From contig JAJDEI010000166.1 in assembly GCA_029259845.1 (NCBI GenBank), forward strand, positions 1-62,836: a stretch of DNA of 62,836 bases. The letters are read 5' to 3'. Below the pieces are notes generated by a model. The model searched no databases. It was given only the letters and a program-made list of their open reading frames with translations, and was not told where the DNA came from. This DNA is from Planctomycetaceae bacterium (GTDB taxonomy: Bacteria; Planctomycetota; Planctomycetia; Planctomycetales; Planctomycetaceae). The position numbers and the translations under genes were made by a program. This document shows positions 18,697 through 28,349 of the stretch, piece after piece (position 1 is the first letter of the stretch; every line of letters starts with the position of its first letter).

Positions 18697-18981
18697 CTAG
18701 TTTCCGTTTGCCATGCTGAGCCGTTCGGCGAGGATGGCTTGCGTCTCCAGCTCCATGAGTGATCCGTTGGCGATCCAGAGGTGGTTGGCGAACTCCTTCT
18801 CGTTGCGGCGACCGTGTCCTTCGGCGATATTCGAGGGGATGGAGACAGCCGCCCGCCGCATCTGTGAGACCAATCCGAACTTTTCCTCTTGGGGAACGCC
18901 TCTTGTGATTCTGTATCTCTGAACGATAAGGTCCATCGCTTTTTGCCAAACCAACAGGTCTCGATAAACCTTGTACGCCAT
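18697..18981 (-). CDS. Four-helix-bundle (23S rRNA IVS-type) protein cut by an amber codon
   Basis: Encodes 94 residues of the S23/four-helix-bundle family first known from 23S rRNA intervening sequences. MAYKVYRDLLVWQKAMDLI, FGLVSQMRRAAVSIPSNIAE and GHGRRNEKEF are the three landmark blocks. The family is normally about 115-125 residues and ends with a helix like EIGRMLNGLIRSL. Here the frame stops at TAG (18697-18699), yet the next codons in the same frame read ARKSRDKLQDIGRMLAGLRT, which is that missing helix. A nonsense mutation is the simplest reading. No further stop occurs before gspF. Start taken at ATG 18981; a TTG at 18993 is an alternative. The function of the family is unknown. Confidence 0.8.
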   Translation of the reverse strand: MAYKVYRDLLVWQKAMDLIVQRYRITRGVPQEEKFGLVSQMRRAAVSIPSNIAEGHGRRNEKEFANHLWIANGSLMELETQAILAERLSMANGN

Positions 18982-19021
18982 CTCTGAACCCAATCAACGA
19001 ATCAGCTATTCATCTAATCAA

Positions 19022-20743
19022 CTACTCAATGTCTTCCATCACGGTTTCGCGGACGACTTCGTCGATGGTGGTGACGCCGTCGAAGATGAGTTTGAGGCCC
19101 GCTTCGCGGAGGCTGGTCATGCCTTGGCTGCGGGCCAGGTTGCGCATGTCGTCGATGGAGCCGTCCGAGACGATCATGTCGCGGACGTCGTCGGTAATAT
19201 CCATAATTTCGTACAGGCCGGTGCGGCCTTTATAACCGGAGTTATTGCAGCGGGGGCAGCCTTTGCCGTAATAGAAGCGATATTGCCGCGCGGTATCAAG
19301 CGGGAGCTGCAGTTCCATGAGCAACTCGTCGCTGGGCTCGAACTCCGTGCGGCATTCGACGCAGATTTTCCGCACGAGCCTTTGGGCCTGGACCGCTTCA
19401 ACGGTGGCGGTGATCAGAAACGGCGGGATGCCCATGTCGCGCAGCCGCGTGATGGCAGTCGGGGCGTCGTTGGTGTGCAGGGTGCTGAACACGAGGTGCC
19501 CGGTGAGCGCGCTTTGCACGGCGATCTCGCCGGTTTCGTAGTCGCGAATTTCGCCCACAAGGATTTTGTCCGGATCGTGCCGCAGGATCGCGCGGAGCAC
19601 GTTGGCGAAGGTGACGTCGATGTCCGGGTTCACCGGCACCTGAATGAGTCCGTCGATGTCGTATTCGATGGGGTCTTCGGTGGTGATGATTTTGGTTTCG
19701 ATGTCGTTGAGTTCGTTGAGCGCCGAGTAGAGCGTGGTCGTTTTGCCGCTGCCGGTAGGGCCGGTCACGAGGATGATGCCGTTGGGCCGCTTGATGATGT
19801 CGCGAAACCGGGTGAGCGTGTTGGGGTCCATGCCGATCTTGTTGAGGTCGAGCTGCACCACGGTGCGGTCCAGCACCCGCATGACGACCGATTCGCCGAA
19901 CATGGTGGGGAGCACGCTGATCCGCAGGTCGACCGGGTTGCCGCCGACGTTGAGTTCGATGCGGCCGTCCTGCGGCAGCCGCCGTTCGGCGATGTCGAGT
20001 TCCGCCATGACCTTGATGCGGGTGACGATGGCGTTGGCCAGATGCCGCGGCGGGGGGACCATCTCATACAACACGCCGTCCGCCCGGACGCGGATTTTGA
20101 ATTCGTCTTCAAACGGTTCGAAGTGAATGTCGCTCGCCTGGTCCTTGATGGCCAGCAGCATGACCATGTTGAGCAGTTTGCGAATCGGCTGGGTTTCGGA
20201 GAGTTCCTCCTCGCCGCCGATATCGATGGGGCCGATTCCTTCGAGCAGGCGTTTGGTGCCGATTTCAAGCCCTTCGAGGGCATTGATCACGCCCTCGATG
20301 CTGTCCTCGTCCTGGGTCGAATAGGAGCGGGCGATGGCCGCTTCGACGTCGCTGAGGGAGGAGACCGCCCCACGCACGTCGTATCCGAGGAAGTTGCGCA
20401 GGTCGTCGAGCGCGGCGACGTTCTGCGGGTCCGCCATGGCAACGGTGAGCACATCCTCCTTGAGGGAGATGGGCATGATCTTGTAGATGTCCGCCATGGT
20501 CTGGGGGACGAGTTCCAACACCTTGGGCGAGATGTTGGTTTCCTCCAGGTGGACGACCGGCATGCCCCACTGTTCGGCGAGCGCCTCGGTGATTTGCTCC
20601 TCGGTGACCAAGCCCATGCTCTTGGCCACCTGGCCGATGACCTCACCGGGGACCTGCTTTTGCTCCTCGAGCACGTCCCAGAGTTGGTCCTCGGTCAGGT
20701 ATCCGAGGTCGACGAGGATTTGTCCGAGTTTGCGCTGTGCCAT
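19022..20743 (-). CDS. gspE: GspE/PilB-type assembly ATPase
   Basis: Encodes 573 residues. This hexameric ATPase drives pseudopilus or pilus assembly from the cytoplasmic face. Seen in order: an N-terminal MshEN-type region (about 1-150, LGQILVDLGYLTEDQL); Walker A GPTGSGKTTT near 328-337; an Asp box and Walker B-like ILVGEIRDYETGE; the His box TGHLVFSTLHTNDAP; and a zinc-binding tetracysteine (CVEC then CPRC). Length is normal. It lies just upstream of GspF in the transcript, with the broken four-helix gene between them. Imperfect inverted repeats built from TTGATTAG and GATTCG lie next to its stop codon and near 18590-18613, flanking that insert. Confidence 0.96.
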   Translation of the reverse strand: MAQRKLGQILVDLGYLTEDQLWDVLEEQKQVPGEVIGQVAKSMGLVTEEQITEALAEQWGMPVVHLEETNISPKVLELVPQTMADIYKIMPISLKEDVLTVAMADPQNVAALDDLRNFLGYDVRGAVSSLSDVEAAIARSYSTQDEDSIEGVINALEGLEIGTKRLLEGIGPIDIGGEEELSETQPIRKLLNMVMLLAIKDQASDIHFEPFEDEFKIRVRADGVLYEMVPPPRHLANAIVTRIKVMAELDIAERRLPQDGRIELNVGGNPVDLRISVLPTMFGESVVMRVLDRTVVQLDLNKIGMDPNTLTRFRDIIKRPNGIILVTGPTGSGKTTTLYSALNELNDIETKIITTEDPIEYDIDGLIQVPVNPDIDVTFANVLRAILRHDPDKILVGEIRDYETGEIAVQSALTGHLVFSTLHTNDAPTAITRLRDMGIPPFLITATVEAVQAQRLVRKICVECRTEFEPSDELLMELQLPLDTARQYRFYYGKGCPRCNNSGYKGRTGLYEIMDITDDVRDMIVSDGSIDDMRNLARSQGMTSLREAGLKLIFDGVTTIDEVVRETVMEDIE

Positions 20744-20966
20744 GGTGTGTCTTGTCGGAGCGTGATGAGTTGTCCGTGACCGGCCGTCCGCTTGCCGGCG
20801 TGACCTGATTTGGTGACATCACCCGTTTTGATGGCGCCATTTGTTTCGTGGGCAGCCGTAGTTCGCCTATTTTCGCCGCTCGGTTCTCTGGCTTCCTCAG
20901 GGGCTCTTGCGGGACCACTGCCCTTTGCCGGGGATTCCTGTCGCAGGGCCGTCAGTTGCAGGGTCG
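20744..20966. other. Gap between gspE and pilT
   Basis: 223 bases with no supported gene. No clear promoter or terminator is visible. Confidence 0.4.
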
Positions 20967-22091
20967 TCAGTCGTCCTCCCATTCGTCGTCGTCGTCGTAA
21001 TCGCCGTCGTCATCCAGCAGGCCCTTCTTGGCCAGTTGGATTTTCGCCTTGAGTTCGCCCGGCTGCACGGACCGGATCACGACTTCGCGTTCGTCGCACA
21101 GGCCTTTGCGCCACAGGTCGAACAGGGCGTCGTCAAGCAGTTGCATGCCGAACTTGCGACCGGTTTGGATGGAGGAGTTGATGCGGTAGGTCTTGGCCTC
21201 GCGGATGAGGTTGGCGATGGCCGGAGTGACGACGAGCATCTCGAACGCCGCCACGACGCCTTTAGGTTTGCGAGGCAGCAATGCCTGGCTCAGGATGCCG
21301 ATGATGGCCACCGAGAGCTGGGTCCGGATCTGTTCCTGTTGCTGGGTGGGAAACACGTCGATGATTCGATCGACCGTTCCCTGGGCACCGGTGGTGTGCA
21401 GTGTGCCGAAGACGATGTGGCCGGTTTCGGCGGCGGTGATGGCCGACTCAATGGTTTCCAGGTCCCGCATTTCCCCGACGAGGATTACGTCCGGATCCAT
21501 CCGCAGCGCCCGTTTGAGGGCCTCCGGGAAGCTGGGGACATCAACCCCGATCTCCCGTTGGTTAATGGTCGACTTCTTATGGTGATGGTAGTACTCGATG
21601 GGGTCTTCGAGCGTGATGATGTGGTGGTCGTAATGGTCGTTGAGGTAGTTGATCATGCTGGCGAGCGACGTTGTCTTGCCGCTGCCAGTCGGCCCGGTCA
21701 CCAGAAACAAGCCACGAGGCCGGGTAATCAATTCCGTAATGACAGGCGGAAGCCCAAGTTGCTCAAAGGTCAGGAACTCCGTGGGGATTTTGCGTAGGAC
21801 CATGGCGATCTGGCCGCGCTGTTTGAACACCGCCACGCGAAACCGAGCCTTATCCCCAAACGCGAACCCGAAATCCGTACCGCCAACTTCCTGCAGCTCC
21901 TGCTGATTTCGTTCCGGCGTGATGCTCTTCATCAGCGCGGTTGTGTCCTCGCCGTCCATGGACTTGGTTTCCAGGCGAATCATCCGACCGCTCATGCGGA
22001 CAACCGGCGGCTGTCCGGTCGTGATGTGGAGGTCGCTGCAATTCTCCTTCACGACGGTTTCGAGCAGTTTGTCAATTTGCAGAAACGCCAT
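20967..22091 (-). CDS. pilT: Type IV pilus retraction ATPase
   Basis: Encodes 374 residues. PilT depolymerises type IV pili and powers twitching. Seen: an N-terminal PAS-like part (LLETVVKENCSDLHITTGQPPVVR), Walker A GPTGSGKT at 133-140, ILVGEMRDLETIESAITAAETGH (Walker B and the AETGH His box), and the C-terminal LLPRKPKGVVAAFEMLV block. It lacks the tetracysteine of GspE/PilB, as expected. The last 15 residues are almost all Asp, Glu, Trp and Tyr, an acidic tail not usual in PilT. Its presence shows this cluster serves a retractable pilus as well as, or instead of, pure secretion. Confidence 0.95.
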   Translation of the reverse strand: MAFLQIDKLLETVVKENCSDLHITTGQPPVVRMSGRMIRLETKSMDGEDTTALMKSITPERNQQELQEVGGTDFGFAFGDKARFRVAVFKQRGQIAMVLRKIPTEFLTFEQLGLPPVITELITRPRGLFLVTGPTGSGKTTSLASMINYLNDHYDHHIITLEDPIEYYHHHKKSTINQREIGVDVPSFPEALKRALRMDPDVILVGEMRDLETIESAITAAETGHIVFGTLHTTGAQGTVDRIIDVFPTQQQEQIRTQLSVAIIGILSQALLPRKPKGVVAAFEMLVVTPAIANLIREAKTYRINSSIQTGRKFGMQLLDDALFDLWRKGLCDEREVVIRSVQPGELKAKIQLAKKGLLDDDGDYDDDDEWEDD

Positions 22092-22763
22092 AAAAACGGT
22101 CTTTCTCAGGCGGCGGCGAGCATCAGGTTTCCCGTGGCTCCATGATCATTGGTTCCGGCTTTGCGATATGCAGGATGGCCGGAAATCCGAAAACTGCGTC
22201 GATGAGCCGCGTTCCTCCCGCCCGCAGCGACTTAAGTTTCCTCAAACGGCCCCTGTCACCGGGTGATTCGACAACGGACTTCGTGCCGACATGATTCCGT
22301 CTGGTTCGGCCTGTTTTTCTCGTGCCTCGCCAGGATTCGCCGGGCGACTGCCGGAAACGCTTTGCGTGTTTTCGGCAGTTGCGCGTGTTCCTTGTGTCTG
22401 CCGCCGTGGTGCTATTATCGCGCGGAATTGCGACTCTCCCAACTGAATGCAACATTTTCCGAGGTCGTGTTTCTGTATGTGTCCAGTGGCCCGCAACCCC
22501 GAAGCCGTGACCGGGCCGACGGACGGCCCGGATTCGTGCGAATGTCTCAGGATGCATCCCATGCCCTTTGCGACCAAGCCGCAGGCTACCGATTGCTGCG
22601 CCGTCAGCGTGCTCGTTTGCCCGCGGATCGGCCCGGTGCTTTTCCCGAATCGATTCCTGCTGAGGCGGCAACATTCCGGCCATTTTCTGGGGGATGTGTC
22701 CTCCGGCGAGTCTCCCGGACAAGTTCAGTGCGGGCCCGGGCGGTTGCCCAGAATCCCTTTGGC
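22092..22763. other. 672-base gap upstream of pilT
   Basis: No protein is supported. Open frames of about 200 codons on both strands have arginine-rich, low-information translations. The gap probably contains the pilT promoter (see 22414-22442) and a long 5' leader. Confidence 0.5.
22414..22442 (-). promoter_or_regulatory. Possible sigma-70 promoter for pilT
   Basis: On the minus strand TTGGGA (22442-22437) is followed after 17 bases by GATAAT (22419-22414), a five-of-six match to the -10 consensus. It would give a leader of about 320 bases before the pilT ATG at 22091. In a GC-rich genome this is suggestive only. Confidence 0.3.
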
Positions 22764-24461
22764 TCAGTGCGACCCGGTCCTCAGCTTGTACGCCTCCGAC
22801 AAGGTCGTTGTTCCCAGAAGTGCTTTGTCCACAGCATCTTCCACCAATGTTTTCATGCCGAACAGCCGGGCTTGCCGACGCAGATTCTGCGTCGGCTCGC
22901 TGCGGAATGTCATCTCTCGGATTGTTGAATTCATCAGCATCATTTCAAACACCGCCTTGCGGCCATGAAATCCGGTGTGCTGACAATAATTACACCCCTT
23001 GCCCCGCTGGAAGGAGGCGTCTGAAAGCTGCTCTTCGGTGACCTCCAGTTCCTCCAATTCGGTGGGATCCGGCTGGTAGGGCTCGCCACATTTGGAGCAG
23101 ACAACGCGCACCAACCGCTGTGCCATGATCGCCATAACACTCGATGCGACGAGGAAAGGCTGGACCCCCATGTCGATCAGCCGTGTAATAGAACTGGGCG
23201 CATCGTTCGTATGAAGTGTACTGAAAACCAAGTGTCCGGTCAAAGAAGCCTGGATTGCCATGTCTGCCGTCTCCGTATCGCGGATTTCTCCGACCAGGAT
23301 CACGTTCGGAGCTTGGCGCAACATGGCCCTCACAATCCGGGAAAAGTTCAGCCCGATCTTGGCCTTCACCTCGACCTGGTTGATGCCCGGCAGGTAGTAC
23401 TCGACCGGGTCTTCGGCGGTGATGATTTTGCGGTCGGGCCGGTTCAACTCACCCAGAGCACTGTAGAGGGTGGTCGTCTTTCCGCTCCCGGTCGGACCGG
23501 TCACCAGGAAAATTCCATTCGGCCGGCGTATGATTTGCTGGAACTTGCGATAGTTGTCCTCGCTGAAACCGAGGTTTCGGATGCCGACTTTGATATTGTC
23601 CCGGTCGAGGATACGGAGCACGATTCCCTGGCCGTGATTCGTGGGCATGACGCTAACGCGGAGATCGAAGTCCTTTCCGCCGGTGCGCGTCTTGATCCGT
23701 CCGTCCTGGGGGCGGCGTTTTTCCGCAATGTCGATGTTTCCCATGACCTTAATGCGGCTCGTCAGTGCTCCGAGCAGCCGGCGGGGCGGGGCGTCCCGTT
23801 CGATCAGCACGCCGTCAATGCGGTAACGAATGCGGACGCGGTCCTCGAACGGTTCGATATGGATGTCGCTGGCACGCATGTTGACCGCTTCGGTGATGAT
23901 CAGATTCACCAACCGCACGATCGGTGAGCTTTCGTCATCCTCGGCCGCGGTTGCGGCTTCCGAGAGTTCGGTCTCGGTGAAGTCAATCGCCGTTTCCGTG
24001 AACTCCATCAGCATCGAGTCGACGGATTCCGTCTCTGTTTGTCCGTACGACCGGTTGATCGCCGTCAGGATCGACTCCTTTGGAGCCATCACCATTTCAA
24101 TGTCGCGATTGAGGATGAACTGCAACTTTTGCATGACATCGAAGTTCATCGGGTCTTCGCAGGCGATCTTCAGCCGCCCGCCTTCTTCGGCCACCGGGAT
24201 GACGATGTTTTCGCGAGCCACCGATTCGGGGACAAGCTCCACCATCGATTGGCTGATCTCGGTTTCCTCGAGATCGACGAACTCGTAGCCGAATTCCTGC
24301 GACTTCGCCTGAGCGAGGCGGGCTTCGCCGACGTATTCGAGTTTGACGAGGGCGCTTTCGACGGCAATGCCCAGGCTTGAGGCCATCTCCTCTGCCTCGC
24401 GAAGCTGATCGGCGCTGATCGTGCCGTCGTCGACAAACTGTTGCAGCCAGTCACCAGCCAT
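22764..24461 (-). CDS. Second GspE/PilB-type assembly ATPase
   Basis: Encodes 565 residues. The arrangement matches the other GspE here: an N-terminal MshEN-type region (DDGTISADQLREAEEMASSLGI ... EFVDLEETEI), Walker A GPTGSGKTTTL near residue 320, VILVGEIRDTETADMAIQA, TGHLVFSTLHTNDAPSS, and a tetracysteine (CSKC then CNYC). The two proteins are clearly paralogous but not near-identical, so one may be a PilB for pili and the other a GspE for secretion; sequence alone does not settle which. The ATG at 24461 has GAGAG upstream; the longer frame before it is arginine-rich noise. It is the first gene of the minus-strand block. Confidence 0.95.
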   Translation of the reverse strand: MAGDWLQQFVDDGTISADQLREAEEMASSLGIAVESALVKLEYVGEARLAQAKSQEFGYEFVDLEETEISQSMVELVPESVARENIVIPVAEEGGRLKIACEDPMNFDVMQKLQFILNRDIEMVMAPKESILTAINRSYGQTETESVDSMLMEFTETAIDFTETELSEAATAAEDDESSPIVRLVNLIITEAVNMRASDIHIEPFEDRVRIRYRIDGVLIERDAPPRRLLGALTSRIKVMGNIDIAEKRRPQDGRIKTRTGGKDFDLRVSVMPTNHGQGIVLRILDRDNIKVGIRNLGFSEDNYRKFQQIIRRPNGIFLVTGPTGSGKTTTLYSALGELNRPDRKIITAEDPVEYYLPGINQVEVKAKIGLNFSRIVRAMLRQAPNVILVGEIRDTETADMAIQASLTGHLVFSTLHTNDAPSSITRLIDMGVQPFLVASSVMAIMAQRLVRVVCSKCGEPYQPDPTELEELEVTEEQLSDASFQRGKGCNYCQHTGFHGRKAVFEMMLMNSTIREMTFRSEPTQNLRRQARLFGMKTLVEDAVDKALLGTTTLSEAYKLRTGSH

Positions 24462-25088
24462 AAACACACTCTCGTGCTGCGGGGGAAGAAGGGATGCGTA
24501 CGCTGACGGGAGCGGGAGGGCGATCCGCCGTTTGAGGCGACGCCCACGGCTGCTGCGACGAGCGGCTGCCCAGTCCCGTCCTGTCTCGATACCTGGCAAA
24601 CTTGTAAACGAACAGCCGCCGCAACGCCACTCTCGTAGCAAGGAGGATGTTTGGAAGACGCATCAGTGCGAAGTTTGGCGAGCCGGGATTGGTCCGGCGA
24701 CGTTCGGATTCCACCGCGACTGACTCGCGCTGAACGATGACGAATTCTGATATGGGTCCGAGACGCGGTTCTCAAGAGTGTGTCGACAGCGGTTCCTGTT
24801 GAGTGTCGCCTTCCGACATGCTCAAGTCAAGCAAGTTCCGTCGCAACCCGATTGTGAGAAAAGGCTTGCACGACCGACTGCGTGCCCGGTGAGCGCGGGC
24901 AGTCTCACCTTGCCGCGTCGAGGCGATCGTCCTATCATTCCGCCCCTCTCTGCTCTCTCAATCCCCCCATCCACAATTCAGACGTGACCGCCGCTTTCCG
25001 GGCGATCTCCGTACGTCCCGGCCTCTGTGCCGAGAGCGGAGATCCCACACCGGAGGATCGTGGAGCGTCTGCCCCGCGGAGCAGCCCC
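24462..25088. other. Divergent gap between the second gspE and a secreted protein
   Basis: 627 bases with no supported gene. It must hold the start signals of both flanking genes. I see no convincing -35/-10 pair. Confidence 0.4.
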
Positions 25089-26030
25089 ATGCGATCCCCA
25101 TCTGCCGTCCTGGCTCCTGTGCGAAGCTCACGGGGGCGAAGCTCATCTCATTGTGGAAGCTCACTTCGCTGCGTTGGGCTCGTTCTCCGCCGGGTCCTGA
25201 TGATTGGCCTCACCGTTTGCGTGGGGGGGATCGCGGTCTTGCAACCGGGGCGCGCGGCCTTTGCCCAAGACCTGAACGTCGTCACGAAGATCTCCCGTCT
25301 TCAACGTCCGCGAGACCGCTGGCGACCGCTGGCGCGCAGCTTGACACTGTTCCACGGAGGCAAGGTCTACGATCACGTCGAGGAGGTCGGCGAAGTCGTC
25401 ATCCACGAGCCGGCTCAGAGCCAGTTCGTCATTCTCAGCCTGAGCGGCAACAAGATGGCGACCCGCGTCCGCTACGAGGAACTGCTGCAATTCCTCGATG
25501 TCGCCCGTGCCGAGACGGCCAAGTACATGGAAGAGCAGCAGGCCGCGCCCCTGCCAAGCAACCAGACTGCGATCCAGGCTCTTGAGTTTCAGCTGCACCC
25601 AGAGTTCACCGAAGCATTCGATGCGGCGACGGGAAAGCTGCGGCTGTCCAGCCAGTTTGTGAATTATGAGGTGGCGACCGCGACGGTGGAACGAGCCGGC
25701 GTCGTCCGGCAGTATCTCGATTGGGCCGACTGGACCGCCCGGCTGAACTACGTGCTGCATCCCCAGGCGGTGACTCCTGAGGCCCGGATCGAACTGAACA
25801 ACGCTCTGCGATCGCAGGACCGTATTCCCACGCAGGTCGACCTGTCGGTCACCATCGAGGGGCCATTGCGGCTCCGCGCCGAACACACGTTCGTCTGGTC
25901 GCTCCGCTCCTTCGACCGCGATTCCATCGCGAAATGGGAGAAGATTCGTACCGACGACGACCTTCGTTGGGTCAGTCTCCGCGAGTACCAGCGGATCCTC
26001 GTGACTGCGGCCAACCGGCGCGGTCGGTGA
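25089..26030 (+). CDS. Secreted protein of unknown function
   Basis: Encodes about 313 residues, or 276 from the alternative ATG at 25200. A hydrophobic stretch MIGLTVCVGGIAVLQPG followed by RAAFAQDLN looks like a Sec signal peptide with cleavage after AFA. The ATG at 25089 has GGAG 8 bases upstream, but that start puts a long basic region before the signal, so the start is uncertain. The mature part is soluble, with TLFHGGKVYDHVEEVGEVVIHEP near the start and mixed helix and strand. I recognise no family; it looks like a planctomycete periplasmic or surface protein. It stands alone, convergent with the hydrolase gene. Confidence 0.65.
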   Translation: MRSPSAVLAPVRSSRGRSSSHCGSSLRCVGLVLRRVLMIGLTVCVGGIAVLQPGRAAFAQDLNVVTKISRLQRPRDRWRPLARSLTLFHGGKVYDHVEEVGEVVIHEPAQSQFVILSLSGNKMATRVRYEELLQFLDVARAETAKYMEEQQAAPLPSNQTAIQALEFQLHPEFTEAFDAATGKLRLSSQFVNYEVATATVERAGVVRQYLDWADWTARLNYVLHPQAVTPEARIELNNALRSQDRIPTQVDLSVTIEGPLRLRAEHTFVWSLRSFDRDSIAKWEKIRTDDDLRWVSLREYQRILVTAANRRGR

Positions 26031-26035
26031 AGCGA

Positions 26036-26129
26036 CAACTCTCAAATCTCAAACAATCATTAAGCATCAAGACCACAAGGGCTTCGTTTGAAGCTTGTGA
26101 TTTGCGGTTTGTTTGGGACTTGAGAGTTG
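26036..26129. repeat. Long imperfect hairpin between convergent genes
   Basis: Arms 26036-26056 and 26109-26129 are inverted copies (CAACTCTCAAATCTCAAAC against its complement) with a few mismatches. Inside, CACAAG...CTTC and GAAGCTTGTG form a second stem. The element fills the gap between two convergent genes and could end transcription from both sides, though it lacks a T run. Its CAACTCTCAA word recurs inside the ATPase gene at 50226-50304. Confidence 0.75.
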
Positions 26130-26153
26130 GGGGTTTCTGCCAGTCCCCAATCT

Positions 26154-27191
26154 TCAAGCCGGGCCCCCGCTCGTGAGCCAGTCGACGACGCGCCAGTCCA
26201 TCCAGTTGCGGTCGGGGTCGTTGCTTGAAGAGCGGCCAATGTAGCCGAGGTGGCCGCCGCGCGGCGCGAAGTGCAGCCGGACGCATTCCGGCCAGTCCTG
26301 GTTCTCCAGGGTGCCGACCGGGACCAGCGGATCGTCGCGCGAGGAGAGAATCAGCGTGGGGACGTTGATCCGTTCGATCACACGGGCCGCGCTGCAGTGA
26401 TGGTAGTAGTCGGCAGCGGATGCAAAACCGGCCCGCGGGGCAGTGAACAACTCGTCGAATTCGAGCAGGCGGCGGGGCCGCCGCGCGGACCAGGCGGCGG
26501 GGAGTTGGATTCGCCAGTGATGTGTTTCCCGGACATGCTGAAACAACAGCTTGGCGAAGTGGCGGTCGTAGAACCCGCGGCAGGCGGTCGTCAGATGGTC
26601 GGTGCACCGTTGCAGGTCGATCGGCGGATTGACAGCGATGGCGCGGGTGACGGGCCCGGATGACGCCTCGTGCTGTTCGCCGAGCCATTTCAATAGGATA
26701 TTGCCGCCGAGCGAGAAGCCGACGGCATGGAGGGGAGAGGCGGGGCAGAGGTCCCTGACATAGGCGACAGCCGCCGCAAGATCGTCCGATCGCCCGGCAT
26801 GATAGGGCCGTTTCGCCAAATCCTGTCCGGCACCGCAACCTCGCATGTCGACCCGAAAGGTGCGCTGTCCCCGTTGGTTCAGCTTGTCCGCAATGCGGGC
26901 CATATAGGCACTTGTCGCCGAGCCGCACAAGCCGTGTAGCAACACCGTGGCGGGGCCCGTCGGCTGCCAGTCAGCCGGCTGGTTGTCGTGGATCACAAGC
27001 TGGTCGCCGTCCGCCAGCTGGATGCGGTGTTCGTCCGACGACGGACTGGGGGCCCGGTTGTCTCCCAGCCAGGCGGCGGCCAAGGTCTGCATATGGCCGT
27101 TCCACAACAGGAGGTGCGGCTCGAACGGCTCGAAGGGGAGATCGTCCACGACTGGGGCGGCGGTCGGTTCAGTTTCCAGGGGCGTCATCAT
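26154..27191 (-). CDS. YheT-type alpha/beta hydrolase
   Basis: Encodes 345 residues. Family members are predicted serine hydrolases or esterases of the COG0429 group. Seen: LLLWNGHMQTL near the start, the YheT hallmark; LLHGLCGSATS as oxyanion region; GFSLGGN as the nucleophile elbow with its Ser; SRDDPLVP carrying the likely catalytic Asp; and PRGGHLGYIG carrying the His. All three triad residues are therefore present. Two ATGs lie side by side (27191 and 27188); neither has a clear ribosome site. It is convergent with the secreted protein gene and divergent from the aldolase gene. Confidence 0.9.
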   Translation of the reverse strand: MMTPLETEPTAAPVVDDLPFEPFEPHLLLWNGHMQTLAAAWLGDNRAPSPSSDEHRIQLADGDQLVIHDNQPADWQPTGPATVLLHGLCGSATSAYMARIADKLNQRGQRTFRVDMRGCGAGQDLAKRPYHAGRSDDLAAAVAYVRDLCPASPLHAVGFSLGGNILLKWLGEQHEASSGPVTRAIAVNPPIDLQRCTDHLTTACRGFYDRHFAKLLFQHVRETHHWRIQLPAAWSARRPRRLLEFDELFTAPRAGFASAADYYHHCSAARVIERINVPTLILSSRDDPLVPVGTLENQDWPECVRLHFAPRGGHLGYIGRSSSNDPDRNWMDWRVVDWLTSGGPA

Positions 27192-27440
27192 TGGTGAATT
27201 CAATCTAGTCGGTCCTTGACATGATATCCAGCGGGCGGCTTGGGCGGCGTCTTGACTTGCGGGTTGTCCGGCAAATCGACACAGTGAGCCCAGAGGGCAG
27301 GGGGCGGGGGGCGGGCACCTTGTTTTTCGGCCTTCCCCGCTCGGTGCCGGACCCCTTTCCCGTTGGGAAGAGTGCCCGGCCCCAACCTGTGTGCCCCCGT
27401 CTTTGAGCCAACTTTTCCCAAGCGAGGCGACAATAGACTG

Positions 27441-28238
27441 ATGAAACAGAATCCCGTCAAGATCGCCTTGCGAAACGGACAGCCGCAGGTGGGAACATGG
27501 CTGTCGTTCGGAGATCTCCTCGCCACCCGGCTGATGGCTCGGGTCGGGTTCCCGTGGCTAACGGTCGATATGGAGCATTCGCCGATCGACTGGTCGCAGG
27601 CGGCCTCCCTGTTTGGGGCGATTGCCGATGCCGGCTGCGTCCCGCTGGTGAGGGTGCCGCGCGGCGACCACGACCTCATCAAGCGGGTGTTGGACGGCGG
27701 GGCACACGGCATCGTCGTGCCGATGGTCGACACCGTCGAACAGGCCCGCGAAGCGATCGCAGCCGCCAAGTATCCGCCGGAGGGCAACCGCTCGCTGGGC
27801 GGCTCGTTTCACGCCCTCAACTTCGATGCGACGGCGGGAGACTACTACAGGAAGGCGAATGACGAAATCCTCGTGGTGCTGCAAACCGAGTCGCCCCAGG
27901 GCGTCGAGAACGCCGAGGAGATCTACAGTCTGCCCGGCGTCGATGCCATCTTCGTGGGGCCGGTCGACCTGCGAGCCCAGATGCGGCCCGCTGACGGCGC
28001 CGATCCGACCCCCGAACAGCACGAAGCGATGATGCAGCGGGTGCTCGCCGCCGGCAAGAAGGTCGGCACGCCGGTTGGCCTGCATGTGCAAACCGTCGAG
28101 CAGGTGCAGCAGCGCATCTCCGAAGGCTGGCAGTTCATCGCACTGGCCAGCGAACTGAAGATGATGCTCACCGGGGCCGAGCAAATGGTCTCAGCCCTCG
28201 ACCTCAAAAACGCCGGCGGCGAGTTGGCGAGTTACTGA
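27441..28238 (+). CDS. HpcH/HpaI-family aldolase
   Basis: Encodes 265 residues. These class II, metal-dependent enzymes cleave 2-keto-3-deoxy acids to pyruvate and an aldehyde. Seen: [31 protein letters not shown] (the WLTVDMEH block), [35 protein letters not shown] with the metal-binding Glu, and [13 protein letters not shown] with the metal-binding Asp. Length is normal for the family. The ATG at 27441 is preceded by a weak GAGGCG ribosome site. Substrate could be 4-hydroxy-2-oxoheptanedioate or a sugar-derived keto-deoxy acid; there is no pathway neighbour to decide. Confidence 0.93.
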   Translation: MKQNPVKIALRNGQPQVGTWLSFGDLLATRLMARVGFPWLTVDMEHSPIDWSQAASLFGAIADAGCVPLVRVPRGDHDLIKRVLDGGAHGIVVPMVDTVEQAREAIAAAKYPPEGNRSLGGSFHALNFDATAGDYYRKANDEILVVLQTESPQGVENAEEIYSLPGVDAIFVGPVDLRAQMRPADGADPTPEQHEAMMQRVLAAGKKVGTPVGLHVQTVEQVQQRISEGWQFIALASELKMMLTGAEQMVSALDLKNAGGELASY

Positions 28239-28349
28239 AATCTGTTCGAGCCCTGGCCGAACTGTGTGGGGGGGACATCGGGAATCGTAACATCTGCACC
28301 GACATTTCGTGCCCCCGTCCTGACGACAGTCGTCCTGTCAGGGATCAAC

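Noticed and set aside
18971..20779. A 602-codon open frame on the plus strand opposite gspE
   Set aside because: It mirrors the gspE gene; its translation is repetitive (many Asp, Val, His, Phe) and typical of the antisense of a GC-rich gene.
22123..22928. Overlapping open frames of about 200 codons on both strands between pilT and the second gspE
   Set aside because: Translations are Arg-rich without domains, one runs into the gspE-like gene, and neither has a good ribosome site.
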